The notes: generated by a model not told the origin, from the sequence alone. A stretch of 46,722 nucleotides of DNA from JALZAH01 sp051000755 (GCA_051000755.1 JBPCNZ010000036.1:1-46722), one strand, 5' to 3'; positions 19,565-27,925 are shown, counted from the stretch's first letter. Numbers and translations are program-made.

Positions 19565-20395
19565 TCACCCCGAGACGGGCGGGAGTGAGCCGACCAGCCG
19601 GGCCATCTCGTCGCCATCGAGCGGGAGGCCGAACTCGTTGCGCAGAGTGTCGGCTAGCTCAGGATCGCTCAGCTCCCGCTCGTGGACGGCACCATTCGGT
19701 CGAGCAACGCTCAGGCGGCGCCCGATCAGTCGTCGACGCTGCCCGGGGTCCTTGCCCATGACCACGATCTGGGCGATGAACGGCGAGTCCGGATAGGTGG
19801 AGGTGAAGTGGTTGGACATCACCACGTCAGAAAGGTGCTGAGGTTCCTCGGTGAAGCTGTACAGCGCCGCCCAGCCGTCGTTGTGGTGCTCCCGGACCTG
19901 CCAGGTTCCCGCCTGGGCGATGAGCTGGTAGGTCCAACCCCCTTGGCGGTGAGGACCGGTGTCGCCCCAGGGGAGCGGGTCGAGGAGGCCGCCGCCGAAG
20001 CCCACGTCGGCCAGCCAGCTCTGGCCTCCGTCGGGAGCGTGGGCGTGCAAGGTCATGTGGGTGCGGGGCCGGGGACGGTCGTGGTCGGCGCCGATGCGGG
20101 CCAGGAACCGATCGACCCGGTAGCCGAGCCGTTCCAGCACGGCGGCGAAGAGGACGTTGTGCTCGTAGCAGTAGCCGCCGCGGCCGTGGCCGACGAGCTT
20201 GGCCTGGACGTCGCCAAGGTCCACCGACACGCCGCGGCCAAGGATGACGTCGAGGTTCTCGAACGCGATGGCGGCCACATGGGCCCGGTGCAGCGCCGCC
20301 AGGGTGGGGCCGGTTGGCTCCCGGTCACCCCGATAGCCGACACGCTCGAGGTAGGCACCGAGATCGAGGCGGCCGATCTCCCATTCGGTGCTCAC
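19565..20395 (-). CDS. nat: arylamine N-acetyltransferase
   Basis: A 276-residue NAT-family enzyme that moves acetyl groups from acetyl-CoA to arylamines or hydrazines. The catalytic triad is visible: Cys76 in RGGYCYEHN, His113 in RTHMTLH and Asp130 in WLADVGFGG. An AFENLDV motif near residue 44 is also typical. I chose GTG 20395 because it overlaps the stop of the upstream AraC gene (GTGA); the open frame extends further upstream only in antisense-like arginine-rich sequence. Coupling to the regulator suggests control by it. In some actinomycetes NAT homologues act in natural-product amide formation, but nothing here points to a cluster. Confidence 0.92.
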   Translation of the reverse strand: MSTEWEIGRLDLGAYLERVGYRGDREPTGPTLAALHRAHVAAIAFENLDVILGRGVSVDLGDVQAKLVGHGRGGYCYEHNVLFAAVLERLGYRVDRFLARIGADHDRPRPRTHMTLHAHAPDGGQSWLADVGFGGGLLDPLPWGDTGPHRQGGWTYQLIAQAGTWQVREHHNDGWAALYSFTEEPQHLSDVVMSNHFTSTYPDSPFIAQIVVMGKDPGQRRRLIGRRLSVARPNGAVHERELSDPELADTLRNEFGLPLDGDEMARLVGSLPPVSG

Positions 20396-21297
20396 CGCTG
20401 CGCACCGCGGAACGCCACACCTGGCTGGAACGCGGCGTAGGCCGCCGGAGGCTTGCCGATCGCGTCGCGAAAATCTCGACTCAGGTGCGCCTGGTCGGCG
20501 TACCCGAGATCGGCGGCGACTCCTGCCCACGACACCTGCTGCCCATCGCGCACCGCCTCGGCGGCGTCGAGAAGCCGGTACCGGCGGAGCACCCACGTCG
20601 GTGACACGCCCGCATGTTCCGCGAACATGCGCTGCAGCTTCCGAGGGCCGATGCCGGATTTGGCGCACAGGTCGGGGAGCCGGCGCAGGGAGCGGTCCGT
20701 CTCCGCCAGCCTGGCGACCACCGCCACCTGCCGGGCCCGCCGGACCCGCTCCGGGTCCGCTCCGACGATCAGGTCCTCCAGGACGCGGGCCAGAACACCG
20801 ACGCGCGATGGCTCATCCGGCTGGTCGTCGATCGAAGCGATCAGGTCTGTTTCGTCCACACCGATAGCCGATCCCAAGGGGACGACGCGGTCGGTGAAAT
20901 CTGATGCGGAGTCGGTGATGAATGACCCCAGGCCGCCAGGCGTGGTCATCGCCGCCACCGCCCATCCCCGGCCGACCAACACCCGGGTGCTCAGCCTGCG
21001 GGCGACTCCGTTGAGGCAGGCTTCGAGCGGTCCGGCTGCAATCTCCTCCGCGCCCGGTTCGGAATGGCCGACGCTGAGGTTGCACCCTGGATGGGTGAGC
21101 ACCTGCTGGCGGTGAGCGGTACCGGCGGGCAGGTCCCATTGCACGGCCCAGAACCGGTCTATCAGCCCCTCGAGTGCGGGACCGGCCGGATACCGGTTGA
21201 GGCTCACCCGCTCCCGCAGCAGCCACGGGTCGAGGATCCCACGACTGTCTCGCTCCACCGGCTCGGGCGAAACCGGCGGGGGACCGGCGGGGCTCAC
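20392..21297 (-). CDS. AraC-family transcriptional regulator
   Basis: A 301-residue regulator. The N-terminal ~190 residues form a ligand-binding-like domain with a DRFWAVQWDLP motif and a GWAVAAMTTPGG segment, the pattern of DUF6597-type AraC proteins. The C-terminal ~100 residues are the double helix-turn-helix with GPRKLQRMFAEHAGVSP and ADLGYADQAHLSRDFRDAIGKPPAAY. It is translationally coupled to nat. The GTG start has TAGGGT 7 nt upstream. The inducer is unknown. It is divergent from the TIGR03086-like gene, with about 75 bases between starts, so it could control both. Confidence 0.88.
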   Translation of the reverse strand: MSPAGPPPVSPEPVERDSRGILDPWLLRERVSLNRYPAGPALEGLIDRFWAVQWDLPAGTAHRQQVLTHPGCNLSVGHSEPGAEEIAAGPLEACLNGVARRLSTRVLVGRGWAVAAMTTPGGLGSFITDSASDFTDRVVPLGSAIGVDETDLIASIDDQPDEPSRVGVLARVLEDLIVGADPERVRRARQVAVVARLAETDRSLRRLPDLCAKSGIGPRKLQRMFAEHAGVSPTWVLRRYRLLDAAEAVRDGQQVSWAGVAADLGYADQAHLSRDFRDAIGKPPAAYAAFQPGVAFRGAQR

Positions 21298-21304
21298 CCC
21301 CGCG

Positions 21305-21310
21305 ACCCTA
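21305..21310 (-). promoter_or_regulatory. -10 box (TAGGGT) of AraC-nat unit
   Basis: The box is 7 nt from GTG 21297 on the minus strand, which is leaderless spacing. Confidence 0.5.
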
Positions 21311-21372
21311 CCCAGAGCGGCCTGACGCAGATGTTCAAGCCGGCCAGGACGCGAGACGTCAAGATCGTCGAC

Positions 21373-21978
21373 ATGACCACATCACCGGAGCAGACCGCCG
21401 ACCACCTGCGAGCCGTGCTCGATGAGCTGGCGCCGGTCGTCGGCGCCATCACCCCAGAGCATCGGCACGATCCGACACCCTGCACCGAGTTCGACGTGGA
21501 GCAACTCCGCGACCACGTGGTGGGCTGGTTGACCAACTTCGCCGCCGGGTTCTCTGATCCCGCGGGGCAGGCACCGCGGTCCGACAATGACGGATACCAA
21601 GCCCCCGCCGACGCCGATGCCGCCGCGTCCGAGGTGCGCATGGCGGCCGACCACCTCGATCGAGCGATACGCGACGGCGCCGCCGCTCGGCCCCTGCGGC
21701 TCGGGGACCACGCCATGCCCGGAGATCTGGCTCTCGGTATGATCCTTTGGGAATACCAGGTGCACGGCTGGGACCTGGCCCGCGCCACCGGGCAACAATG
21801 GTCGGTGCCGGACGGGGCGGCCGAGGAGTCACTGGAGTTCGCTCCGACCATGCTCGGCCCGGACTATCAAGGCGAGGGCAAACCCTTCGGAGATCCCGTC
21901 GATGTGCCTGCCACCGCTCCACCCCTGGACCGACTGCTCGCCCTGTCCGGCCGCAACCCGAACTGGCCCGGCGCCTAG
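21373..21978 (+). CDS. TIGR03086-type DinB-superfamily protein
   Basis: A 201-residue protein with the four-helix-bundle pattern of the TIGR03086 / mycothiol-maleylpyruvate-isomerase-like family: an AVLDELAPVVGAITPEH start, PTPCTEFDVEQLRDHVVGW, a MILWEYQVHGWDLARATGQ helix carrying the histidine that usually helps bind a metal, and the FGDPVDV and LDRLLALSGRNPNW end motifs. Members are probably metal-dependent thiol-handling enzymes, mostly uncharacterised. I chose ATG 21373, where homology begins. It is followed after 9 bases by a short leader ORF and then a second DinB-fold gene. Confidence 0.85.
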   Translation: MTTSPEQTADHLRAVLDELAPVVGAITPEHRHDPTPCTEFDVEQLRDHVVGWLTNFAAGFSDPAGQAPRSDNDGYQAPADADAAASEVRMAADHLDRAIRDGAAARPLRLGDHAMPGDLALGMILWEYQVHGWDLARATGQQWSVPDGAAEESLEFAPTMLGPDYQGEGKPFGDPVDVPATAPPLDRLLALSGRNPNWPGA

Positions 21979-21981
21979 CAT
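21976..21981 (+). promoter_or_regulatory. -10 box (TAGCAT) before 20-codon leader ORF
   Basis: TAGCAT overlaps the stop codon of the preceding gene and lies 6 nt before ATG 21988, so a leaderless transcript would begin at the small ORF. Confidence 0.4.
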
Positions 21982-21987
21982 GGCGCC

Positions 21988-22050
21988 ATGCCGCGCTCTT
22001 TGCGTGTCCTGGTCAGGCACTACCGCCGCCTGTACCCGGCGGTGACGTGA
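21988..22050 (+). CDS. 20-residue leader peptide (putative)
   Basis: This tiny frame encodes 20 residues, strongly basic (five arginines, one histidine). Two things support it: a TAGCAT box 6 nt before its ATG, and its TGA stop overlapping the ATG of the DinB gene (TGATG), the classic arrangement for termination-reinitiation. It would then be a leader peptide whose translation delivers ribosomes to the downstream gene. No runs of one regulatory codon are present, so attenuation is not obvious. It could equally be a chance frame. Confidence 0.4.
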   Translation: MPRSLRVLVRHYRRLYPAVT

Positions 22051-22559
22051 TGCAACGCCACGAGCCCCAGCCTTCCGCCGGCGAGCGCTCGACCGTCGAG
22101 CAGTTCCTGGACTACCAGCGGGCCACGATGCAGACCAAGGTGGAAGGACTGAGCCAGGGACAGCTGGCCACCCGCCTGCCGACCTCGGCGCTGACCCTGG
22201 CCGGACTGCTCAAGCACCTGGCCCTCGTCGAGGACGACTGGATCCAGGTCCGTTTCCTGGGTCTGCCCGAGCTCGAGCCGTGGGCCAGCGCCCCGTGGGA
22301 CGAGGACCGGGACTGGGAGTTTCACACAGCAGAGCACGAGGACGCCGATGGACTGCGCCAGCTCTATCGCGCCGCGTGTGACCGCAGCCGGCAGGCCATC
22401 GCGGGGGCAGACCTCGATGACCTGTCCGTGGGGACGACCCATGATGGCGAGCAATGGAACCTGCGCTGGATCCTGACTCACCTGATCGAGGAGACCACGC
22501 GCCACAACGGCCACGCCGACCTCATCCGGGAGGCCATCGACGGCACGGTGGGCGAATGA
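22050..22559 (+). CDS. DinB family protein (DUF664-like)
   Basis: A 169-residue protein with the DinB/DUF664 four-helix bundle. The likely metal-binding histidines are in LLKHLALVEDDW and LIEETTRHNGHADLIRE. The length matches actinobacterial members, which are thought to be mycothiol- or bacillithiol-dependent transferases or related metal proteins; the substrate is unknown. ATG 22050 overlaps the stop of the 20-codon leader ORF. It lies in the same direction as the TIGR03086-like gene of the same superfamily just upstream. Confidence 0.88.
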   Translation: MQRHEPQPSAGERSTVEQFLDYQRATMQTKVEGLSQGQLATRLPTSALTLAGLLKHLALVEDDWIQVRFLGLPELEPWASAPWDEDRDWEFHTAEHEDADGLRQLYRAACDRSRQAIAGADLDDLSVGTTHDGEQWNLRWILTHLIEETTRHNGHADLIREAIDGTVGE

Positions 22560-22581
22560 GCACCAGCCCCGGACGGCCCCG

Positions 22582-25194
22582 CTAGGAAAGGCGGGGCACC
22601 TCGGGCGGGAGACGCTCCGGGCCCGCTTCGGCGGGGCGGGGCCGATCCTGGGGGAACAGCCGGAGGGCGACCAGGGCCACGTCGTCCTCGGCCCGCTCGG
22701 GGAGCATCCGGGTCAACAACTCGTCGCACAGTTCGTCGAGCGGACGGTCCGCAAGGTCGGCGAGGGTGTCACGCAGGAGCCCGATCCCTTCGTCGAGGCT
22801 CTGGCCCCGGCGCTCGACGAGGCCGTCGGTGTAGAGCAGGACGGTGGCGCCGCTCTCCAAGGCGATCTCCGACTCGACCCTTCGGGTGCGCGGGTCGATA
22901 CCGAGGAGCAGGTCAGGGTCGGCGCTGTCGAGGACGGTGACGGGGCGGCCCGGGCTGACGGTCAGGGGCGGGGGATGTCCTGCGTTGGACCAGCGCAGGA
23001 CCCGAAGATCGCACTCCTGCTCCGCCAGCGTCTGCTCCAGCCGGGCGACGACGGCGGTGGCCGTGGTCTCCACGGCCAGGCCCTCCATGGCCTCGTCCAA
23101 CCCGGTGAGGACCTCGGCCGGCCCCGCCCCGCTGTACCAGGCGATGCCTCGAAGCAGGCCGCGTACCTGGCCCATGGCTGCGGCCGCCTCGGTGTCGTGG
23201 CCGACCACGTCGCCAATGACCAGGACCGTGGCCCCGTCGGCCTGCAGGAACGAGTCGAACCAGTCACCGCCGACCGACGCGGCCTCGGCGGCGGGCACGT
23301 AGCGGACCACGATGTGGCAGTGGTCGGGCTCGGGGGGATCGGTGAGCAGGCTCGTCTGCAAGCCCTCGGCCAGGCTCCGTTGCTCGGCGTAGAGCAGGGC
23401 GTTGTCGAGGGCCAGGCCGGCCCGGGCCGCCACCTCGCCGGCGATGACCATGTCGGTTTCGGTCAGCCCATCCCGGCTCGAGCCCCGATACAGGCTGAGC
23501 AGGCCGACCGTGCGACCCCGGGCCCGCAACGGGAGGAAGGCGGCAGACTCGGGGGCAAGTTCCTCCAGCAGGTCCGAGGCCTCGCCCGGCGTGTGGACCC
23601 CGCGGATGACGGTGCGCGCGTCCTCGCTCACCAGCACCGGACGTCCGGTCTCGAGGGCCTGGACCACGATCGAGTCACCGGTGAGAGCCTCGGCGCGCAC
23701 CGCCGCATAGCGCTCTAGGGCGGCCCGCAGGGCAGGGTCCCCGTGCCACCATCCGACGTCGCGCAGGCGACCCTCCTCGACGAGGGACACGATGCTCCCG
23801 TCACCCAGGGCCGGCACGACGAGCCGGGCCAGGCGGGCGACAGCCGCATCCGCTCGCAGGGTCGCGGCCAGCTCGGCGCTGACGGCAGCCAGGAGCTCCA
23901 GGCGGGAGACGGCCGCCTCGGCCTGGTCCTGGGCCGCTCTGGCCTGCTCCTGCGCCTGGTGGCGCCCGGTGATGTCGAGCAGGTACAGGGCCAATCCTTC
24001 GTCGCTCGGTACGGCCCGGACCTCGAACCAGGTGTGGCGGCCGGGGTCGCGAGCCTCGAACTCGACGGGCTGGCCGCTGCGAAAGGCGTGCTGGCATTGC
24101 TGGCCGAACTCCAGCGCCTCCATGCCGGGGAACGCCGCCCACAGATCCTGACCGACCAGCTCATCGGCGGAGATTCCCATGACCCGCTCGCCGGTGGCGT
24201 TGAGGTAGGTGACGCGCCACGCCTGGTCCACCGACACGAAGCCGGTCGCCATGGTGTCGAGCAGGTAGGCGGCGCGGTCACGGGCGGTCCGCACCTCCGT
24301 GACGTCATAGGCGGTCCCCATGAGCTGCACCGAACGCCCGTCGCCATCGACCCGGGTCCGGCCGCGGGCGGCGATCCAGCGCACCGGGCGGTCGGGCGGG
24401 AGGATGCGGAACTCGGCCCGGTAATCGCCGCCGGACTCCACCGCCTCGGCGACGGCGGCCTCCACGATGGGCCGGTCGTCGGGATGGATGCGGCTGAACG
24501 CCTCGGTCATGTGGGGGACGAACTCGCCCGGCTCGTAGCCGAACATGGCCTGCAGGCGGTCGTCCCAGTCCATCCGGTCGGTGCGAAGATCCCAGTCGAA
24601 GGATCCGATGCCCGCCGCTTCGATGGCGACATCCCAGCGCAACCGGCTGGACTCGTACTCGGCGGACAGGGCCGACAGCTCGAGCTCGGCCATCACGCTC
24701 GAGGCCAGTTCGCTGAGCAGGCCCACGTCGTGGTCGGACCAGGCGCGGGCCGTCGGGCCGAACACGCACAGCGCCCCGACCGTCCCGCCGCCGTGCGTCA
24801 CCAGGGGAACGCCCAGGTAGGCACCCACTCCGCCGGACGTAACGGGAGGGAGATGGGCGACCCGTTCGTCCACGGTGGCGTCGGTGACGACCAGGGGCCC
24901 GGCGGACGCGGCCGTCACGGTGCACAACGACTCCTCGAGAGGCACCACACCGCCGACCGCCCCGTCGTCCAATCCGACCCCGGCCACGACGGTCTGCTCG
25001 GCGGTGAGCAGGGAGATCTGGGCCGACGAGGCCGACAGCAGGCGAGCAGCCAGCCCGACGAGACGATCCAGAGCCGGGTTGCCCTGGGCGACGGGCAACA
25101 GGCGAGCAGCCGCCTCCGTAGGTCCAGGATGCACGACGGTCTCGTGAGATGGTCTGATCGGCCCGATTGTCACCGACCGGACCCCGGGGCGCAA
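22582..25194 (-). CDS. GAF/PAS sensor with SpoIIE-type PP2C phosphatase
   Basis: An 870-residue signalling protein. Order: GAF (about 45-175), PAS with PAC (190-310; FDWDLRTDRMDWDDRL, FGYEPGEFVPH), second PAS (315-415), coiled linker (415-440), second GAF (about 450-610), then a SpoIIE/RsbU PP2C phosphatase domain with GGDWFDSF, VIGDVVGHD, SNAGHPPPL and LLYTDGLVERR metal-binding motifs. Such enzymes dephosphorylate anti-anti-sigma proteins to release alternative sigma factors. No RsbV or RsbW partner is in the window. No transmembrane segment, so sensing is cytoplasmic. The start may be TTG 25194 (imperfect box TAGGGC 6 nt upstream) or GTG 25173. Confidence 0.92.
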   Translation of the reverse strand: MRPGVRSVTIGPIRPSHETVVHPGPTEAAARLLPVAQGNPALDRLVGLAARLLSASSAQISLLTAEQTVVAGVGLDDGAVGGVVPLEESLCTVTAASAGPLVVTDATVDERVAHLPPVTSGGVGAYLGVPLVTHGGGTVGALCVFGPTARAWSDHDVGLLSELASSVMAELELSALSAEYESSRLRWDVAIEAAGIGSFDWDLRTDRMDWDDRLQAMFGYEPGEFVPHMTEAFSRIHPDDRPIVEAAVAEAVESGGDYRAEFRILPPDRPVRWIAARGRTRVDGDGRSVQLMGTAYDVTEVRTARDRAAYLLDTMATGFVSVDQAWRVTYLNATGERVMGISADELVGQDLWAAFPGMEALEFGQQCQHAFRSGQPVEFEARDPGRHTWFEVRAVPSDEGLALYLLDITGRHQAQEQARAAQDQAEAAVSRLELLAAVSAELAATLRADAAVARLARLVVPALGDGSIVSLVEEGRLRDVGWWHGDPALRAALERYAAVRAEALTGDSIVVQALETGRPVLVSEDARTVIRGVHTPGEASDLLEELAPESAAFLPLRARGRTVGLLSLYRGSSRDGLTETDMVIAGEVAARAGLALDNALLYAEQRSLAEGLQTSLLTDPPEPDHCHIVVRYVPAAEAASVGGDWFDSFLQADGATVLVIGDVVGHDTEAAAAMGQVRGLLRGIAWYSGAGPAEVLTGLDEAMEGLAVETTATAVVARLEQTLAEQECDLRVLRWSNAGHPPPLTVSPGRPVTVLDSADPDLLLGIDPRTRRVESEIALESGATVLLYTDGLVERRGQSLDEGIGLLRDTLADLADRPLDELCDELLTRMLPERAEDDVALVALRLFPQDRPRPAEAGPERLPPEVPRLS

Positions 25195-25218
25195 GCGGTC
25201 GCCCTACCCCGATGGACC

Positions 25219-26193
25219 CTACCCAGATGACAGGGTGGTCAAGGGCGGGTGGTTGCCGGCGGTCACCAGGGCGCCAACCGAGCCGGTCCCGGCCAGGAAG
25301 ATGTTGAGAAAGTCCTCGCTGACGGTGATGACCGTCGGCAACCAGGCACTCCCCGCCTCGAGGGGCGGGAGGTGGCCGCCGCCAAGCAGGGTGAGGAAAT
25401 ATTTTGGCGCCTGGGCCTGGCCGTAGGTTTGTCGGCCCTCGGGCAACGGGTTGATAGGGTCCGCATTGCCCTGGGTCACGAGGATGGGGGGGTTGGCCAG
25501 ATGGGTGATCCCCGGTAGCGGCGACACCGACATGGCGATGACGGCCCGCACCGCGGGCTGGCCGGGCGGCGCCGGAGTGATGGCCTCGGACAGGGCGGCC
25601 TCCGCCCCGTCGCTGTGGCCGGCCACCGCCACGCGGGCCGGATCGATCCGCGCCGCCAGGGCACTGGTGGGCGCCGCCAACGAGTCGATCACGAAGCGGA
25701 GGTCTCCGGGCTCGTTGTTGATGTCCGCCTCGTCCAGGTTGGCTCCGGCGACAGCCTGGTCGCTCAGGGGGAAGGCGGGAGCGGCCACCACGTAGCCATC
25801 GGCGGCCCAGGCGCGCAGCAAGGCGGTGTAGGGAGCGGGCCCGACCTGGAAGCCGTGCCCGAAGACCACCAACGGCCGGCGACCGGGCACCGACGGGACC
25901 CACACCTGGGTGGTCAGAACGCGGCTGGTCGAGACGGTCCGGCCCCGACTGACGGTGGGACGGCTGGTGTCGACCAGGGCCAGGGTGGTGGCGGTCACGG
26001 GATACGGAGGCGCCGGGGGGGCGGTCGTCGGTGCCGCCGTCGGGGGCGGAGCCGCGACGGTCGTCGCCGTCGGAGCGGCGACGGTCGGCGTCGGACCTCG
26101 TCGTGGGGTGGCCGGGTTTGACGGCGAGCAGCCCGCCAGGACCAGGACCATGATCGCGACCAAGGCCGCCCGCCGACGGAGAAGCTCGTTCAC
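25219..26193 (-). CDS. alpha/beta-hydrolase lipoprotein (dienelactone/PET-hydrolase-like)
   Basis: A 324-residue secreted hydrolase. The N-terminus is a lipoprotein signal: basic LLRRR, a hydrophobic helix, then the lipobox LAGC, followed by a long Pro-Thr-Ala linker. The hydrolase domain has an oxyanion-loop GHGFQVG and the nucleophile motif GHSDG; an acidic residue follows in QGNADPINP and the catalytic His in GGGHLPP. The fold resembles cutinase-like and dienelactone hydrolases. The substrate is unknown, probably an ester outside the cell. The start is GTG 26193, with TAGGAT 8 nt upstream; it is divergent from the dehalogenase-like gene, with 37 bases between. Confidence 0.87.
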   Translation of the reverse strand: MNELLRRRAALVAIMVLVLAGCSPSNPATPRRGPTPTVAAPTATTVAAPPPTAAPTTAPPAPPYPVTATTLALVDTSRPTVSRGRTVSTSRVLTTQVWVPSVPGRRPLVVFGHGFQVGPAPYTALLRAWAADGYVVAAPAFPLSDQAVAGANLDEADINNEPGDLRFVIDSLAAPTSALAARIDPARVAVAGHSDGAEAALSEAITPAPPGQPAVRAVIAMSVSPLPGITHLANPPILVTQGNADPINPLPEGRQTYGQAQAPKYFLTLLGGGHLPPLEAGSAWLPTVITVSEDFLNIFLAGTGSVGALVTAGNHPPLTTLSSG

Positions 26194-26201
26194 CTGGGCC
26201 G

Positions 26202-26207
26202 ATCCTA
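26202..26207 (-). promoter_or_regulatory. -10 box (TAGGAT) of lipoprotein hydrolase gene
   Basis: The box is 8 nt from GTG 26193 on the minus strand; it is one of two opposed boxes in a 37-base divergent spacer. Confidence 0.5.
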
Positions 26208-26217
26208 GGCCGCTGGC

Positions 26218-26223
26218 TAGCGT
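26218..26223 (+). promoter_or_regulatory. -10 box (TAGCGT) of dehalogenase-like gene
   Basis: The box is 7 nt before ATG 26231, which is leaderless spacing, opposed to the box at 26202-26207. Confidence 0.5.
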
Positions 26224-26230
26224 CGGCGTC

Positions 26231-27118
26231 ATGCTCCTCGAGAACTTCGAACGCCACGACGTGACGGTCGACGGTGTCCACATCGCGGCCTGGGTGGCCG
26301 GAAGCGGATCGCCCGTCCTCGCCCTCCACGGCTATCCCCAGACCCACGCCATGTGGCACGCCGTGGCACCGGCTCTGGCCGAGGACCACACCGTCGTGCT
26401 CACCGACCTGCGGGGCTATGGCGCCAGCGACAAGCCGGCCGGCGGGAAGGACCACGCCGGCTACGCCAAGCGGGCCATGGCCGCCGATCAGGTGGGGGTT
26501 ATGGCCGAGCTGGGCTTCGACCGCTTCGCCCTCGTGGGCCACGACCGCGGCGCCCGGGTCGGCCACCGCCTGGCTCTGGACCACCCCGACCGGGTCTCGG
26601 CGTTGGCGGTGATCGACATCGCCCCCACCCACCACATGGTGGCCACCACCGATCTGGCCATGGCCCGGGCCTACTTCCACTGGTTCTTCCTCTCCCAGCA
26701 ACCCCCGCTCCCCGAGCGCCTCATCGGCGCCGACCCGGAGCTGTGGTTGACCTGCCAGCTCCGGGCCGGGCACGCCGGTGGCGTCGAGTTCCACCCTGAG
26801 GCCATGGCCGCCTACCTCGAGGCGTTCTCCCGGCCCGAGACCATCACCGCCAGCTGCGAAGACTACCGGGCGGCGGTGACGATCGACTTCGAGACCGACG
26901 TGGCGGACCGGGACCGCCGGGTCACCTGCCCCCTTCTGGTGCTGTGGGGCGACCAGGGCTTCATCGGTCTCCGCTACGACCCCCTGGCGGTGTGGCGGGA
27001 CTACGCCGACGACGTCCGCGGTCAGGGCCTGCCGGCCGGTCACTTCGTTCCCGAGGAGGCACCGGGCCCCGTCATCGCCGCCCTCCGAGCCTTCCTGCCC
27101 AAAAAGGACACCGTGTGA
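26231..27118 (+). CDS. alpha/beta hydrolase, haloacetate/fluoroacetate dehalogenase-like
   Basis: A 295-residue hydrolase with Asp, not Ser, as nucleophile: Asp105 in GHDRGARVGHRLALDHPDR. The residues that define fluoroacetate dehalogenases are all recognisable: Arg106 and Arg109 (carboxylate binding), His150-Trp151 in YFHWFFLSQ (halide pocket), Tyr212 in DYR, and catalytic His271 in GHFVPEE. This goes beyond a generic epoxide hydrolase match, which would have a different halide pocket. Expected reaction: hydrolysis of a 2-haloacetate to glycolate, though the true substrate may be natural and unknown. It is cytoplasmic and monocistronic, with ATG 26231 supported by a -10 box. Confidence 0.85.
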   Translation: MLLENFERHDVTVDGVHIAAWVAGSGSPVLALHGYPQTHAMWHAVAPALAEDHTVVLTDLRGYGASDKPAGGKDHAGYAKRAMAADQVGVMAELGFDRFALVGHDRGARVGHRLALDHPDRVSALAVIDIAPTHHMVATTDLAMARAYFHWFFLSQQPPLPERLIGADPELWLTCQLRAGHAGGVEFHPEAMAAYLEAFSRPETITASCEDYRAAVTIDFETDVADRDRRVTCPLLVLWGDQGFIGLRYDPLAVWRDYADDVRGQGLPAGHFVPEEAPGPVIAALRAFLPKKDTV

Positions 27119-27160
27119 CCAATCGCACTGCGTAAGAGGCGCTCCATTGGGATAGGACTA

Positions 27161-27193
27161 GAGGGGAACGTGGTGCTGACCGTTGTTCCCCCT
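27161..27193 (+). promoter_or_regulatory. hairpin before hypothetical gene
   Basis: GGGGAAC (27163-27169) pairs with GTTCCCC (27184-27190), extended by two more pairs across one bulged base. The loop is 14 nt and no T-tract follows. It lies between the dehalogenase-like stop and GTG 27217, and could be a weak terminator or a 5'-leader structure. Confidence 0.3.
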
Positions 27194-27216
27194 CGCAGCG
27201 CCCAAGGAATGGGACC

Positions 27217-27681
27217 GTGCATGCGGATGACCCCTTTGCTGACCTCTCCCCCCTCCGGCGCCTGACGCTGCGCCTGCGGCTGCACCGGGCGTGGCACAAG
27301 GGCATGGCCGAACGCCATGACCTCACCCTCGACGCCCTGAGCGGCGTTGTCGGCAACGATCTGGTCGTGGCCGCCGCCGCCAGCCGGCGCGGCCCTGGCG
27401 CGGTCACGGTCATCGCCTTCGCCTCCGGCGTGGAGATCCGGCTGTCGTCGTGCTACCAGCCCACCATCGCCATCCTGGCCGGAAGGTCAGCGCAGGGCGT
27501 CGTGGTCCTCGAGCACGCCGCCTATCACGGGGACCGCTGGGGCCTCTACTTCGCTGCCGGCCCCGAGCGACTCCCCCTGCTGGCCAACGAGGTCTCCGTA
27601 GCCGGTCGACCCGGCAACGCCGGCGGCGACGGGGAGACTGCAGGCCCCCGGACGCCGCATTCCGAGCTACTGGCGGTCTGA
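27217..27681 (+). CDS. hypothetical protein
   Basis: A 154-residue soluble protein that I do not recognise. The start GTG 27217 is supported by AAGGAA at 27204-27209. The sequence has a basic amphipathic first helix (LRRLTLRLRLHRAWHKG), then alternating strands (NDLVVAAAASRR, AVTVIAFASGVEIRLSS, GVVVLEHAAYHGDRWGLYF) and a disordered glycine-proline tail. There is no signal or membrane segment. It converges on a 60-residue gene with 5 bases between the stops. Confidence 0.6.
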   Translation: MHADDPFADLSPLRRLTLRLRLHRAWHKGMAERHDLTLDALSGVVGNDLVVAAAASRRGPGAVTVIAFASGVEIRLSSCYQPTIAILAGRSAQGVVVLEHAAYHGDRWGLYFAAGPERLPLLANEVSVAGRPGNAGGDGETAGPRTPHSELLAV

Positions 27682-27686
27682 ACCGC

Positions 27687-27869
27687 TCAGTCGATGGCGC
27701 TCTCCGCCGTCACCGTCACCTGGTCCTCCTCGGAGGGAAAGGTGACGATCGTCGTCTGGAACCAGACCTTGCGACCCTCCCGGTACTCGACCAGGCCGTA
27801 GTCGAGCGTCTCGTCACCGTTGGTCAGTTGACCGACGGCTTTGCGGTGGACACCGGTGGCGCGGGGCAT
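27687..27869 (-). CDS. small hypothetical protein (60 aa)
   Basis: A 60-residue frame from ATG 27869 with strand-rich sequence (ETLDYGLVEYREGRKVWFQ, QVTVTAESAID) and no membrane segment. I do not know the family. Confidence comes from a TATCCT box 8 nt before the ATG (27878-27883) and from the coding-like composition. It is divergent from the Asp23 operon, about 107 bases apart, so the inverted repeat at 27926-27944 could affect both. Confidence 0.5.
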   Translation of the reverse strand: MPRATGVHRKAVGQLTNGDETLDYGLVEYREGRKVWFQTTIVTFPSEEDQVTVTAESAID

Positions 27870-27877
27870 CGCCGTCC

Positions 27878-27883
27878 AGGATA
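27878..27883 (-). promoter_or_regulatory. -10 box (TATCCT) of 60-aa gene
   Basis: The box is 8 nt from ATG 27869 on the minus strand. Confidence 0.4.
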
Positions 27884-27925
27884 GGCCCGCGACAAAAGGA
27901 CAAGCGATGGCATCTGTGGTGATCG

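Noticed and set aside
24305..27043. A 912-codon open frame on the minus strand across the SpoIIE gene, lipoprotein gene and dehalogenase gene
   Set aside because: It is out of frame with two real genes and antisense to a third; arginine/glycine-rich filler.
27165..27187. GGAAC...GTT resembling an ECF sigma promoter before 27217
   Set aside because: The spacing (12 or 15 nt) does not fit the usual 16-17, and the bases are part of a hairpin.
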